From positions 1 through 44,965 of the forward strand of contig JAJYLX010000006.1 of assembly GCA_021787495.1 (NCBI GenBank): a DNA stretch of 44,965 bases. Reading direction: 5' to 3'. This DNA comes from Microcaldota archaeon. GTDB lineage: Archaea; Micrarchaeota; Micrarchaeia; Micrarchaeales; Micrarchaeaceae. The notes below the pieces were generated by a model. It worked only from the letters and a program-made list of their open reading frames with translations, was not told the origin of the DNA and made no database searches. Shown one piece after another: positions 14,929 through 24,192 of this stretch. Numbering within the stretch: position 1 is the stretch's first letter; every line of letters starts with the position of its first letter. Position numbers and translations under genes: made by a program.

Positions 14929-15927
14929 ATGGCAATAACTCTGGAAAGGCTGGTTTCAAGGAGGGTGGCCGTGGCGCTGTCGAAGGAGCTCGACCTCGCC
15001 GGCATCAAGGCATCCGTGAACCGCATACTCTTCGTCATGATAGTCATTGGGGCCATGACACTCGTGGTCGCGTCATTCGTTTCGTACATCTTGTTCAAGC
15101 TAGGCTTCATGATATCGGCTAGCATAGGCATAGGGGCCTGGGTGCTGCTCGTCGCGGTTGTGTACTTCCTCATAGAGTACAGGATAGATGGGAGGAAGAC
15201 GAAGATGGAAAGCATGCTGCCCGACTATTTCATGCTCACTGCGGCGAACCTCAGGAGCGGCATAGCGCTCGACAGGGCGATGCTCCTCGCTGCCAGGCCC
15301 GAGTTCAGCTTCTTCGGCGACGACATCCGCGAGATGTCAAGGAAGCTCTTCAGCGGGGAGACCCTCGAGAATGCGTTGGGCAGCCTCGTCGCCAGATACA
15401 AGTCAAACCAGCTCAAGCACTCGGTGCGCATGATGATCGAGTCGATAAGGTACGGGGGGGCGATGGCCGACCTGCTGAACCAGCTCAGCAAGGACATAAG
15501 GGCGCAGCAGCTGTCGCAAAAGGAGATCTCGAGCCAGATGCTCATGTACTCGATATTCGTGCTCTTCGCCGGGCTGATAGCCGCCCCCGTGCTGTACGGC
15601 CTGACGAGCCAGATGATAACAGTTACGACGAGCGTCTGGAAGGGGATACTGCAGCAGAACCCCAACGGCCTACCAACCACAGGAGTCTCTTTCCTCAAGC
15701 CCAGCCCGCCCCAGATAACTGCCGCGCAGTACCAGGAGTTCTCGCTCATAGCCATCGCGATAATAACGGCGTTCTCCAGTCTCATCATGTCGGCGATATC
15801 ATCGGGCTCGGCGCTCAAGGGGATGCGCTACCTGCCGATATTCATAATCGTCGGGATAGTGATCTACTTCGGGATAGCGGCGGTGGTTGCCGGAGTATTC
15901 GGTGGCATAACGACAGGGGGAACCTGA
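14929..15927 (+). CDS. type II secretion F-domain membrane protein 2 (TadC/ArlJ-like)
   Basis: 332 residues with two N-terminal helices (about 33-85), a T2SSF domain (containing LTAANLRSGIALDRAMLLAA, about 104-123), one helix at about 215-235 and two at the C-terminus (about 270-325). It is a distant relative of the preceding gene rather than a recent copy; together they probably make a heterodimeric platform. A Pro-rich loop (about 240-265) before the last helices is unusual. It is the last gene of the operon; the pseudopilin operon ends 135 bases further on, in the opposite direction. Confidence 0.85.
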   Translation: MAITLERLVSRRVAVALSKELDLAGIKASVNRILFVMIVIGAMTLVVASFVSYILFKLGFMISASIGIGAWVLLVAVVYFLIEYRIDGRKTKMESMLPDYFMLTAANLRSGIALDRAMLLAARPEFSFFGDDIREMSRKLFSGETLENALGSLVARYKSNQLKHSVRMMIESIRYGGAMADLLNQLSKDIRAQQLSQKEISSQMLMYSIFVLFAGLIAAPVLYGLTSQMITVTTSVWKGILQQNPNGLPTTGVSFLKPSPPQITAAQYQEFSLIAIAIITAFSSLIMSAISSGSALKGMRYLPIFIIVGIVIYFGIAAVVAGVFGGITTGGT

Positions 15928-16061
15928 CCGCCCTGCCCCATATAACTTCAAGCCTGCCTTTGACTTGGTGCGCGATATCGCCGCGTCGACATTCAGGACC
16001 CTGTATGGCGCGCATGGCTTGCTACTGGAGCAATCTGTAGCCTGCAAGGCTGGACGCGGAT

Positions 16062-17294
16062 TCAGCGCCCTGGCTGCGCGAACAGCGGCGTGCGGCTGTT
16101 CCAGAGAGTCATGTTCGGTTGCGCAGCTATGTAGTTCTGCATGCCGGCCGTCGAGAGCGTCGCGGTGGCGCTTATCGGCATGCTGTAGTTGCCGCTGCTG
16201 GAGTTGACCGTCGCCAGCGCGGTGTACGTGGCGCCTATGCGGACGCGCGAGTACTGGTACACCGACAGGCTCGTATTGGTTATCTTAAGCGAGAGCTGGG
16301 CGAGGGCGCCCGTCCTTATCATGGCGGTGGTGTAATTCGCGAGCGTGGCGTGCGTCATATTGGTGCCGGCTCCGAAGAGCGTGCCGTTGAGCAGCAACTT
16401 CGTTATAAGGCGTGACGAACTGGCGTTGCTCAGCACGGTCTGGTAGGCCACGCCCGTCGCCACGCCATTATTGCCGTTCCCTGAGTAGTCGTTGGCGCTG
16501 CCGTTGAGGGGCCACCAACCCAAAAGGCTGGAGTTCCTTATCGCGTTGCCCATAGGACCGCGCGAATATATCAGGTAAACGCTGTTTGGCGGCAGCATAG
16601 AGCTGTAGAGCTGGACCCCAGACATGTACCCGTACACGCCGCCGTCGCTGTCTGACGGGCCGCCGAGCGAGAGGGACGACGAGGTAACGGGTATCGAGCC
16701 AGTGTGAGCGGCGGAGCAGTACAGCTGCCCGTCGACATATTCGTTGATTACTGAGCCGTTGTACGTGAAGCCGACAAAGCTCCACGTCTGGTTCTGGAGG
16801 CCGTATGCGTAGGTAGCGCACGGGCTGGAGCTGGCGCCTATGTAGGCGTTGAACTGCCCGGCTCCGCCGCTGATCCCTATGTTCATGCCGTACGAGCCCT
16901 GCTTCTGCGCTATCGCGGTGCTGCCGAACGGCCTGACCCACGCGAACATGCTCATCTGCGCCGTAGGGGAGATCGACAAAGAGTTCGAGACGGTTATGTA
17001 GTTGCCCCTTCCTGTGAATACGGCCACGTTCTCCGTCATCAGCGACCCTGTCGAGGATGCACTTGCGGAGATTATGCTGACCGACTGTTGCAGCGCGGTC
17101 TGAAGGTAGCTTGCGAAGGCGCTGTTCATCCGCGAAGCGAAGTTGACCGATGAGAGGCTGACCGCGCTCTGCGATGCGAGCTGCGAATAGTCGATGTTGA
17201 TGAGCTCGTACGTGGTGAGCTCCCCGACCAGCAGTACGAGCATTATTATGCTGATGAGCGTGAGCAGCAGCCCCTTCCTGTTGTGCATCCTCAT
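16062..17294 (-). CDS. pseudopilin-like protein with one LamG-like domain
   Basis: About 410 residues. The N-terminus HNRKGLLLTLISIIMLVLLV is a pilin-like KG plus hydrophobic helix, without the Glu at +5. A LamG/concanavalin-A-like domain (about 90-245) has VAVFTGRGNYITVSNSLSIS at its start and VDGQLYCSAAHTGSIPV later; it is followed by WWPLNGSANDYSGNGNNG and a C-terminal beta-rich region with many N-x-S/T sites. Extracellular, probably a tip or minor pilin. Start ATG 17294 overlaps the upstream stop as ATGA. It is the last of four genes in the operon from 21760. Ligand unknown; LamG folds often bind sugars. Confidence 0.75.
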   Translation of the reverse strand: MRMHNRKGLLLTLISIIMLVLLVGELTTYELINIDYSQLASQSAVSLSSVNFASRMNSAFASYLQTALQQSVSIISASASSTGSLMTENVAVFTGRGNYITVSNSLSISPTAQMSMFAWVRPFGSTAIAQKQGSYGMNIGISGGAGQFNAYIGASSSPCATYAYGLQNQTWSFVGFTYNGSVINEYVDGQLYCSAAHTGSIPVTSSSLSLGGPSDSDGGVYGYMSGVQLYSSMLPPNSVYLIYSRGPMGNAIRNSSLLGWWPLNGSANDYSGNGNNGVATGVAYQTVLSNASSSRLITKLLLNGTLFGAGTNMTHATLANYTTAMIRTGALAQLSLKITNTSLSVYQYSRVRIGATYTALATVNSSSGNYSMPISATATLSTAGMQNYIAAQPNMTLWNSRTPLFAQPGR

Positions 17295-19048
17295 TTCCAC
17301 ACACCTACGGTGACGTTCGTTATCTGCGGGGAATTGCCGGAACCTAGCAGGAGCGGCACAGTTGCAGTGCTGACGGTGTATGCCGAGCTGAACGATTTCG
17401 GCAGGTAGTTGCCGTTCACGAAGCTGACACTGTGCTTGGTACCTGTCAGATAATGGCCCGAATAGTCGTTTGTATCACCCATCAGCGGCCACCAGGCGAC
17501 TAGATTATTGGGAGAGACCGGTTGGCCCCCCATACCTTCTTGATAGAGAGAGGCGATCTGGCTGTCATTTAATGAGGCATTGTATATTTGAACGTTGGCT
17601 ATCAAGCCGTTGAAGTTGAGGTTTGTACCCCCCTCCCGCGCCCCTACTGTGACAGGATAAGTTCCTGAAACGGCGATTGTGCCGCCCAAGTAAACATTCC
17701 CTATAAGCGCACCGTCCGCATAGAGGTCGAGATAGCCCGTGCTGCTGTTGTATGTCATCGCCTCAAAGTTCCAGTCGCTGGCGCTCCCGCCACATGCGTC
17801 GAGGCTGTAGCCATTCGGCACGCTCGAAGTCTGCCAATATGCTTGCATGAGGAGGGCCTGCCCGCAGCTGCCTTGGCCTGGACCCCAACTACTCATAGTA
17901 TTGTGATAGCCAGTCAGGCCGACCAGTACCCCCTGAACCTCCGGCAAAATTTTGAACCACGCAGTTATCGTTTGCGCTGAGGAAGGGGAGAGAATTGGGC
18001 TTGTCCCAAAATCTACATAACTGCCTAAGCTGTTCGAGAAATGCGAGACGTTCAAAGACGGCGCGTACGTACCGTTGATAAATATGCCTGTATCATTCTG
18101 GCTCAAGGCAGACACCACCATGTCCGCGTAGGCTGACTGGCCGTTCGCGTACAGCTTGGTGAGCATGTCTAGTGAAGACGAGTTCGCCTGAACGCTAGCG
18201 CCCGGGAAGGAAATCGAATCGGTATGCGTGTATGGGACGGACACGGCAGTGCCGTTGTTGCCATGGCCGCTCACGTCTGTGGCGTTCCCGTTGAGGGGCC
18301 ACCAGGAGACGAGGCCCACCCTCTGCGCCGGGGGGCCGCCCGCCCCTTCTTTATACAGCTGACTGACCTGCGACTGGCTGAGAGATATGTTGTAGACCTG
18401 TACGTTGGAGGTTGAACCGGTGAAGTTCCATTCCGAGCCGAGGCCGCCAACGTACGTTGTCTGACTTGCAGAGGTTGCACCTCCAGAGCTGCCGGTGCCG
18501 ACCTGAACGCCGTTGACATACGCGGTCAGCGCGCCGTTGCTGTCCGTTAGGACTATGTTGATGAGCGCGTTCGGCGAGAAGGCGTTGCTGGCGGTGATCG
18601 CCGGGCTGCTCGTCGCCCAGTAAGCGTACAGCGAGGTCCCGTACTGGCTAAGCAGGTACCCTGTGCTATAGCTTGAGCCGCCGTAGTCAAGTATGCTGTG
18701 CGTTCCAGTTGGGACGGCCGCAGGCCTCACCCAGACGGACAGCGTGCCGGTGTTCCCAAGGTTCAGGAGCGGCGAGTACGAAGCCGAGATGTAGCTTCCG
18801 TGCCCGTTGAACTGCGCGACCGACGTGCCGCCCAATGTCAGGAATGGGTCAGCATACTGCTGCGGGACGTAGCCTACAGCCTCTCCAGCCTTCATGTCAA
18901 GCAGACCCTGCATGGTGCTGAACGCCTGCGTCATAGACGCCTGCATTATCGGCTGCGGCTGCGCGGATATATAGAGAAGGATAGACGCCGCTATTCCCGC
19001 TATTATCAGCGAGAAGACGGCATCAACAGTGAAAATGAACCCCTTCAT
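17291..19048 (-). CDS. pseudopilin-like protein with two LamG-like domains
   Basis: About 585 residues. The N-terminus MKGFIFTVDAVFSLIIAGIA is a KG-type pilin leader with an Asp in the helix. Two LamG-like units follow (about 75-235 and 335-505). Each ends with a helper motif (NVQVYNISLSQSQVSQLYKE; NVQIYNASLNDSQIASLYQE) and then WWPLNGNATDVSGHGNNG or WWPLMGDTNDYSGH. The same motif pair occurs in its neighbours, so the units arose by duplication. I use ATG 19048 (GAGGGTTGATT before it) rather than TTG 19054. It follows the 179-residue pseudopilin gene with almost no gap. Confidence 0.75.
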   Translation of the reverse strand: MKGFIFTVDAVFSLIIAGIAASILLYISAQPQPIMQASMTQAFSTMQGLLDMKAGEAVGYVPQQYADPFLTLGGTSVAQFNGHGSYISASYSPLLNLGNTGTLSVWVRPAAVPTGTHSILDYGGSSYSTGYLLSQYGTSLYAYWATSSPAITASNAFSPNALINIVLTDSNGALTAYVNGVQVGTGSSGGATSASQTTYVGGLGSEWNFTGSTSNVQVYNISLSQSQVSQLYKEGAGGPPAQRVGLVSWWPLNGNATDVSGHGNNGTAVSVPYTHTDSISFPGASVQANSSSLDMLTKLYANGQSAYADMVVSALSQNDTGIFINGTYAPSLNVSHFSNSLGSYVDFGTSPILSPSSAQTITAWFKILPEVQGVLVGLTGYHNTMSSWGPGQGSCGQALLMQAYWQTSSVPNGYSLDACGGSASDWNFEAMTYNSSTGYLDLYADGALIGNVYLGGTIAVSGTYPVTVGAREGGTNLNFNGLIANVQIYNASLNDSQIASLYQEGMGGQPVSPNNLVAWWPLMGDTNDYSGHYLTGTKHSVSFVNGNYLPKSFSSAYTVSTATVPLLLGSGNSPQITNVTVGVWK

Positions 19049-19050
19049 AA

Positions 19051-19590
19051 TCAACCCTCACCGTAGCTTGTGTTCGTCCAGACAGACGCCGTGACTGAGA
19101 CAGGGCTGCCGTATACGTATCCGTTCGTGAACGAACTGTAGATTGTCACCGCGCCGTACTTCGCCGGGTTCTTCCCGATGCTTAGGTTGACGGTCTGGCT
19201 GCTGATCCTGATGTAGTAGTTGTAGGACACGCCTAGAAGCTGCTTGGTAGCTGGGTAGTTAGAGTTCGCCATAGACAGCAGGGCCGCGAGCTTCTGCGGC
19301 GATATCTGCGTGCCGTTGCCTGTGCCGATACCGATGGACACGAGCCCCCACGTCAGGCTGTTGCTGGAGTTGACTGTGCCCTCCCAGTTTGGTGGCCAGC
19401 CGGTGTAGAAGATCGAGCGGCCGAGCGTCTGCGCCTGTAGCTGCATCACCTGCGCGTTGTTGGAGTACGCAATGGAGAGCTGCCCCTCGATTCCAGACCA
19501 CTCGAATGCAATAAGCGTCATGGCGGCGCTGAATATGACTATCGCGAAGACGATGTCGAAGCTCCAAAACTGCAGTCTCATGTGTGTCAT
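19051..19590 (-). CDS. small pseudopilin-like protein, 179 aa
   Basis: A hydrophobic N-terminal helix (QFWSFDIVFAIVIFSAAMTL, about 7-26) is followed by an extracellular domain of about 140 residues with strands near the C-terminus (VTIYSSFTNGYVYGSPVSVT). It lacks a LamG domain and has several N-x-S/T sites. The frame stays open upstream to 19686, but that part lies within the previous gene; ATG 19590 is five bases after the previous stop. Its size and place between the large LamG proteins suggest a minor pilin of the same filament. Confidence 0.7.
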   Translation of the reverse strand: MTHMRLQFWSFDIVFAIVIFSAAMTLIAFEWSGIEGQLSIAYSNNAQVMQLQAQTLGRSIFYTGWPPNWEGTVNSSNSLTWGLVSIGIGTGNGTQISPQKLAALLSMANSNYPATKQLLGVSYNYYIRISSQTVNLSIGKNPAKYGAVTIYSSFTNGYVYGSPVSVTASVWTNTSYGEG

Positions 19591-19594
19591 CGCA

Positions 19595-21760
19595 TCACGG
19601 TAGCTGAATGTCCCTGTAGAGCGGCAGCCCCAGACTGTAGAGCGCTTCGGCCTGCTGCTTCCCGAGCACCGCACCATACACCTCAATGTCTGAGACGAGT
19701 GCGTGACCGGTTATACCAGATACTGGATTGTCGTTGACTCCAAGCATCAAGTTGGAGGAATGCTGCGAGAGGGTCTGGGACGAGGCGGTAAACGTGCAAG
19801 AGGCCGCTGGCTGCCCGTCAAGGTATATGGTTATGCCTGTGTACTCCGACACGCTGACCATCGCATCATACCAGGCGCCCTGCTTGACCGTGCCAGATGC
19901 GGTGCTGCACTTCTGCGCGTTGACAGGGCCGTACTCAATCCAGGTGAAGTTGCCATTCGGGCCGCCCGCCCACGAACCGGCAAAGTCAAAGCCCTGGCCG
20001 CCGCCTACCCCGAGGTTGGCCGTGCCGTTGTAGATGTCTACAATAGGCCCCTGCGCGGCGGAGTTGGAGACCATGAACCACTGGTTCACCGTGAAATTCA
20101 CGGCAGACAGGGTGAGCGAGTTGACTCCGAGTTTCGACGAGCTTATCTTGGAAGCATATGAACCATAGCCTCCGGTCATGTTCGGCATGTACAGCATGCT
20201 GTTCGATGAGACGGTCACGGCGTTGAACGTGACCGAGACGGAGTTGCCGTTGTCGGCATTGTGGGAATAGTCGTTCGCATCTCCCATCAGCGGCCACCAG
20301 GAGACGAGGCCGCTTGACGCCGCAGGCAGGCCCTCCGGTCCCTCATTGTAGAGGGCGCTTATCTGGGACAGTGAGAGGGAGGTGTTATAGAGTTGAACAT
20401 TCGAGATGTTCCCGAGCCAGTCGCTCGCATAGGCGCCGGCACCGATGTAGTTCAGCGTGAACGTGCTCGGAAGGCTGCCGCCGCAATTCGCTTGCGAGCC
20501 CGGCACGCCGTTGACGTATGTGAGCTCAAAGCCCTTGGCGAGATTGTACGCAATGGTGACGAAATACCAGGAATTCGGCTGAGATGCCCCCTGCTGATTG
20601 ACGCTGCAGTCGCTCGCCGAGCTTGTATCGTAACGCGTGTAGAACAATGGCGGGCTTAGGCTGTTAATGACTAACTCGAAGCCTTTGCCGGTAGAGTTGT
20701 GGAAGCCAACCACATCTCTGGACGCGCCCACCGCTTGGGATGGCAGGTATACCCACGCTGTCAAGGTGCCCGCAGAGCCTAGACCGGATCCTACCGGTCC
20801 GAGGGTGATGAGACTGTTATGCCCGTTGAACTGCGCGACCGAGACACTGGTCACGTTATTTCTCACGGGCAGCCAGTCCAGGCTCGCAACAATACCGGAG
20901 TTGCTCGCTATGATTCCGTTCCCGTTGTCGCCGCTCATATCGAAGACAGTATTGCTGGATGTGCCGTTCACGCCAGTGAACATGGGCAGCCAGAGCAGGA
21001 GGCTGCCCCCGACAGAGCCGTTCAGGCCGAGTGTGTAGACTGACCCGGTCATGTTATGGTAAAGGCCGTTCTGCGGTATCTGGATGGTCGCATTGCCGTT
21101 GGAGTTCGCGATTGCCGTAAATGAGCGCATGGCGGCATTAGATGATATGAAGTAGGTCGCAAGCAGCCCTATCCTCGCGCCGCCGAATGACGCGCCAGAC
21201 ATTGACGTCGCGTGCACCGTGAGTTGCGTCGGATACGTATAGCCGAAGTTCGCCGTGACGCCGCCGAGCAGGCCGGCGATCCCTGGCGGCTTCATGTTAA
21301 TGTAGACGGTGCCGAGGTAGTTGTACACCTGCAGGCTTCCCGTCGCCGTGAGCAGCCTGTAGAGAGTGATCTGCCCGCCGCTTACGACTGGGGTGCCATT
21401 CACCGCCAGGCTCCTCGCGAAGCTGGACGCCTGGGCGCCCAGAACCTGCGACCCTATCGACATGTTGGCGGTGACGACGCCAGCAGACGATATGTAAAGC
21501 GCGTACGGCGTGGAGGACACGCTCGAGGGTAGCGTTATAGTGTATGAGTAGCCGCTGCCAGAAGCCAGCGCTACGTTTATCTGGCTGGCCACGTCCTGCG
21601 TCAGTATCTGGAGGAACGAGTTCTGCTGCTGCGAAAGTGACGTGGCGCGCTGGCTCGTAACCAGCGTGAACACCACGACGAAGATGATGAGCACTACCGA
21701 ATACACAACTATGAACTCGAGCGCGACCTGCCCTTTAGTGCTCCACGGCATCAGCATCAT
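19595..21760 (-). CDS. class III signal peptide protein with LamG-like domains, first gene of the pseudopilin operon
   Basis: 721 residues. STKGQVALEFIVVYSVVLII is a good class III (archaeal prepilin) leader: cleavage after KG, Gln at +1, Glu at +5 and a long hydrophobic helix. After a beta-rich region (about 60-260), a LamG-like domain begins near VAQFNGHNSLITL (about 307) and ends with NVQLYNTSLSLSQISALYNE, then WWPLMGDANDYSHNADNG. A second LamG-like unit fills 540-715. All parts beyond residue 35 should be outside the cell. Leaderless start: minus-strand GATTTATTAAGG centres about 25 bases before ATG 21760. It leads an operon running to 16062, opposite to the ATPase operon it probably depends on. 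Confidence 0.8.
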   Translation of the reverse strand: MMLMPWSTKGQVALEFIVVYSVVLIIFVVVFTLVTSQRATSLSQQQNSFLQILTQDVASQINVALASGSGYSYTITLPSSVSSTPYALYISSAGVVTANMSIGSQVLGAQASSFARSLAVNGTPVVSGGQITLYRLLTATGSLQVYNYLGTVYINMKPPGIAGLLGGVTANFGYTYPTQLTVHATSMSGASFGGARIGLLATYFISSNAAMRSFTAIANSNGNATIQIPQNGLYHNMTGSVYTLGLNGSVGGSLLLWLPMFTGVNGTSSNTVFDMSGDNGNGIIASNSGIVASLDWLPVRNNVTSVSVAQFNGHNSLITLGPVGSGLGSAGTLTAWVYLPSQAVGASRDVVGFHNSTGKGFELVINSLSPPLFYTRYDTSSASDCSVNQQGASQPNSWYFVTIAYNLAKGFELTYVNGVPGSQANCGGSLPSTFTLNYIGAGAYASDWLGNISNVQLYNTSLSLSQISALYNEGPEGLPAASSGLVSWWPLMGDANDYSHNADNGNSVSVTFNAVTVSSNSMLYMPNMTGGYGSYASKISSSKLGVNSLTLSAVNFTVNQWFMVSNSAAQGPIVDIYNGTANLGVGGGQGFDFAGSWAGGPNGNFTWIEYGPVNAQKCSTASGTVKQGAWYDAMVSVSEYTGITIYLDGQPAASCTFTASSQTLSQHSSNLMLGVNDNPVSGITGHALVSDIEVYGAVLGKQQAEALYSLGLPLYRDIQLP

Positions 21761-21778
21761 CCTCGTATTCTCTCAAAA

Positions 21779-21790
21779 CCTTAATAAATC
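21779..21790 (-). promoter_or_regulatory. TATA-like box for the LamG pseudopilin operon
   Basis: Minus-strand GATTTATTAAGG centred about 25 bases before ATG 21760; the transcript is probably leaderless. Confidence 0.6.
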
Positions 21791-21862
21791 TGCAGAGTGC
21801 GCGCCCCTGGCGCGCGGAACGGTGCATGCAAGGAATAATAACCTGCGGAGAGATTACTGCGC

Positions 21863-23983
21863 ATGGATGTTGCGGAGGCGAGGGGCGCCATACCATACGA
21901 GATAAGCGAGTCCCTTGCGGCGAGGGGCATAAGGAGCTTTACCGAGCCGCAGGAGCTTGCGCTCAGGGCAGGACTCATGGACGGCAGGAGCATGGTCGTC
22001 GCGTCCCCCACCGCCAGCGGCAAAACCCTCGTCGCGGAGATGGCATGCGCCAGCTCGGTAATCGCCAAGGGGAAGAAGGCGCTCTACATCGCGCCGATGA
22101 GGGCGCTGGTCAGCGAGAAGTACAGGGAGTTCATGGAGGCGTACCCGTTCGTAAAGACCGTCATGTCGGTAGGCGACCTCGACTCGAACGATCAGTGGCT
22201 CAGCAGGTACGAGATGGTCTTCGTATCTACGGAAAAGCTCGACAGCCTGATGAGGCACGGTATCGAGTGGCTTGGCGACGTGGGCTGCATAGTCTTCGAC
22301 GAGATACACATGCTCGGCGACCCCTCCAGGGGGCCGACGCTCGAACTGCTCATAACGAAGCTCAGGAGCGTAAGCGGCGCGCAGATGATAGCGCTGAGCG
22401 CCACGATCGGCAACGCGAACGAGATTGCGAAGTGGATGGGCGCCGAGCTGGTGGAGAGCGACTACAGGCCAATCAAGCTCAAGAAGGGCATAGTCTACGA
22501 AGGGAAGGTGCATTATGCGGCCGAGAAGCAGGGCAAGGAGAAATGGGAAGTGGAACGGCTGCAGGCGCGGAGCGGAATCCCAGAAACACAGGTGGTCGAG
22601 GACACGCTCAACAGGAAGAAGCAGCTCATCATATTCTACTCGTCAAGGAGGAACGCGGAAGCCGGAGCGGCCAGGGTAGCGCCGCACGTAAGGGCGCTGC
22701 TGACCGAAACCGAGAGATCGGAACTCGAGAAGCTGAGTGGAAGGGTGCTGCACGTCCTTGACAGCCCGACGCAACAGTGCACCAAGCTGGCCGGGCTGGT
22801 GAAGGACGGGGTCGCGTTCCACCATGCGGGCCTGATGAACGCGCAGAGGTCTATGGTCGAGGAGGCGTGCAGGGGCAACCTGATAAAGGCGGTGTGCTCG
22901 ACGACCACGCTGGGGCTTGGCGTGAACCTCCCGGCGCACACGGTGCTCGTGAGGGACATACACAGGTACGACGGGGGCGGGAGCGCGGCCATAGGCGCGA
23001 ACGAGGTGATGCAGCTCTTCGGCAGGGCGGGCAGGCCGAAGTATGACACGGAGGGCAGGGCGCTGCTGGTCGCACAGTCGAAGGAAAGCATGGAACTGCT
23101 CTCGAAGAGGTATATGAAGGCCAAACCGGAGCCGGTGGATTCGGGCATCGGCATCGCCCCCGTGCTGAGGACGCACATACTCGCGTTCATAGCCGAGGAC
23201 TTCCTGAACACCAAGCAGGCGATAGACTCCTTCCTCGCGAAGACGTTCTATGGATTCCAGTACAGGAACATGTCGGACATCAGGTACAAGATCGAGTCGA
23301 TACTGCGCGAGCTCATATCATGGGACTTCGTGTCACAGGAAGGCGAGGCCTTCTACGCCACGAGGCTGGGCAAGAGGGTGAGCGAGCTCTACATCGATCC
23401 GCTGTCGGCGAGGCAGATCGCGACCTCGCTGGGGCATGAGCGCGACCTGATGGGCAACCTGTTCATGCTCTGCAACACGCTCGAGATGAGGCCGTACGTC
23501 AAGGCGACGGAGGAGGCGCTGGCCGGTTACGTGATGATGTCGAGGCGCGACCAGATGCCGATGAACAACGACGCGGAAACGTACGGCGCGTACGAGCCGG
23601 AGAGGGCGTACGGCACGGCGCTCATGCTGCGCGACTGGATGGACGAGAAGAAGGAGAGCGCGATAGTCGAGGCGTACTCGACCACTCCGGGCTTCATCTA
23701 CAACAAGCTCAACAACGCGGAGTGGCTCGCCTATTCCGCGATGGAGATGGCGAAGATACTGCATGTCGGGACGCACGACCTCATAAACATGAACGCCCGG
23801 CTCAAGTACGGCATAAGGGAGGAGCTGCTCGACCTCGTGCGCCTGCGCGGCATAGGAAGGGCGAGGGCGCGGCTACTCTTCGCGAACGGGATAGAAACAG
23901 TAAAGGCTATAAAGAATGACAGGGATAAGGTAGTACGCCTGCTCGGCAGGGAGGTCGCGCAGGCTGTGTTCGACCAGCTCTGA
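21863..23983 (+). CDS. hel308: Hel308-type DNA helicase
   Basis: Superfamily 2 Ski2-like helicase of 706 residues, the family that unwinds lagging strands at stalled forks in archaea. Seen: a Q-motif-like TEPQ (27-30), Walker A SPTASGKT (48-55), DEIH box (146-149; DEVH or DEMH is commoner), SATIGN motif III, TTTLGLGVNLPA (motif V region), QLFGRAGRP (motif VI), a winged-helix/ratchet region and a C-terminal helix-hairpin-helix (LVRLRGIGRARARLLFANGI). Length is typical. An insertion with AAEKQGKEKWEVERLQ lies before motif IV. ATG 21863 is the first start before the Q motif. The histone gene follows after 11 bases. Confidence 0.9.
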   Translation: MDVAEARGAIPYEISESLAARGIRSFTEPQELALRAGLMDGRSMVVASPTASGKTLVAEMACASSVIAKGKKALYIAPMRALVSEKYREFMEAYPFVKTVMSVGDLDSNDQWLSRYEMVFVSTEKLDSLMRHGIEWLGDVGCIVFDEIHMLGDPSRGPTLELLITKLRSVSGAQMIALSATIGNANEIAKWMGAELVESDYRPIKLKKGIVYEGKVHYAAEKQGKEKWEVERLQARSGIPETQVVEDTLNRKKQLIIFYSSRRNAEAGAARVAPHVRALLTETERSELEKLSGRVLHVLDSPTQQCTKLAGLVKDGVAFHHAGLMNAQRSMVEEACRGNLIKAVCSTTTLGLGVNLPAHTVLVRDIHRYDGGGSAAIGANEVMQLFGRAGRPKYDTEGRALLVAQSKESMELLSKRYMKAKPEPVDSGIGIAPVLRTHILAFIAEDFLNTKQAIDSFLAKTFYGFQYRNMSDIRYKIESILRELISWDFVSQEGEAFYATRLGKRVSELYIDPLSARQIATSLGHERDLMGNLFMLCNTLEMRPYVKATEEALAGYVMMSRRDQMPMNNDAETYGAYEPERAYGTALMLRDWMDEKKESAIVEAYSTTPGFIYNKLNNAEWLAYSAMEMAKILHVGTHDLINMNARLKYGIREELLDLVRLRGIGRARARLLFANGIETVKAIKNDRDKVVRLLGREVAQAVFDQL

Positions 23984-23994
23984 GGCCCGATCGC

Positions 23995-24192
23995 ATGTAT
24001 ATATCGGAAACGGCAGCGAGGAAGATGCTGAAGGACGCGGGCGCGGAGCGCATCAGCGGCGACGCGTTGAAGGAGTTCAGGAAGCACCTGGAGAAGTCGT
24101 CTTTCGAGACCGCCGACAAGGCGGTAAAGCTCGCCCATCACGCTAAGAGGAAGACGGTCGAGGTATCGGACATCCGCCTGGCGCTGGGCTAA
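23995..24192 (+). CDS. archaeal histone
   Basis: 65 residues, the typical length of a single histone fold. Helix 1 is TAARKMLKDAGA, the long helix 2 runs from ISGDALKEFRKHLEKSSFET, and helix 3 is KTVEVSDIRLALG, with the usual R and D near the second loop. It should form dimers and longer DNA-wrapping filaments. It has no tail. It lies 11 bases after hel308 and probably shares its transcript. Confidence 0.9.
   Translation: MYISETAARKMLKDAGAERISGDALKEFRKHLEKSSFETADKAVKLAHHAKRKTVEVSDIRLALG

Noticed and set aside
11668-15927. archaellum (arl) operon
   Set aside because: The ATPase and platform type fit, but ArlH, ArlB archaellins and ArlC-G are not present; pseudopilins with LamG domains point elsewhere.
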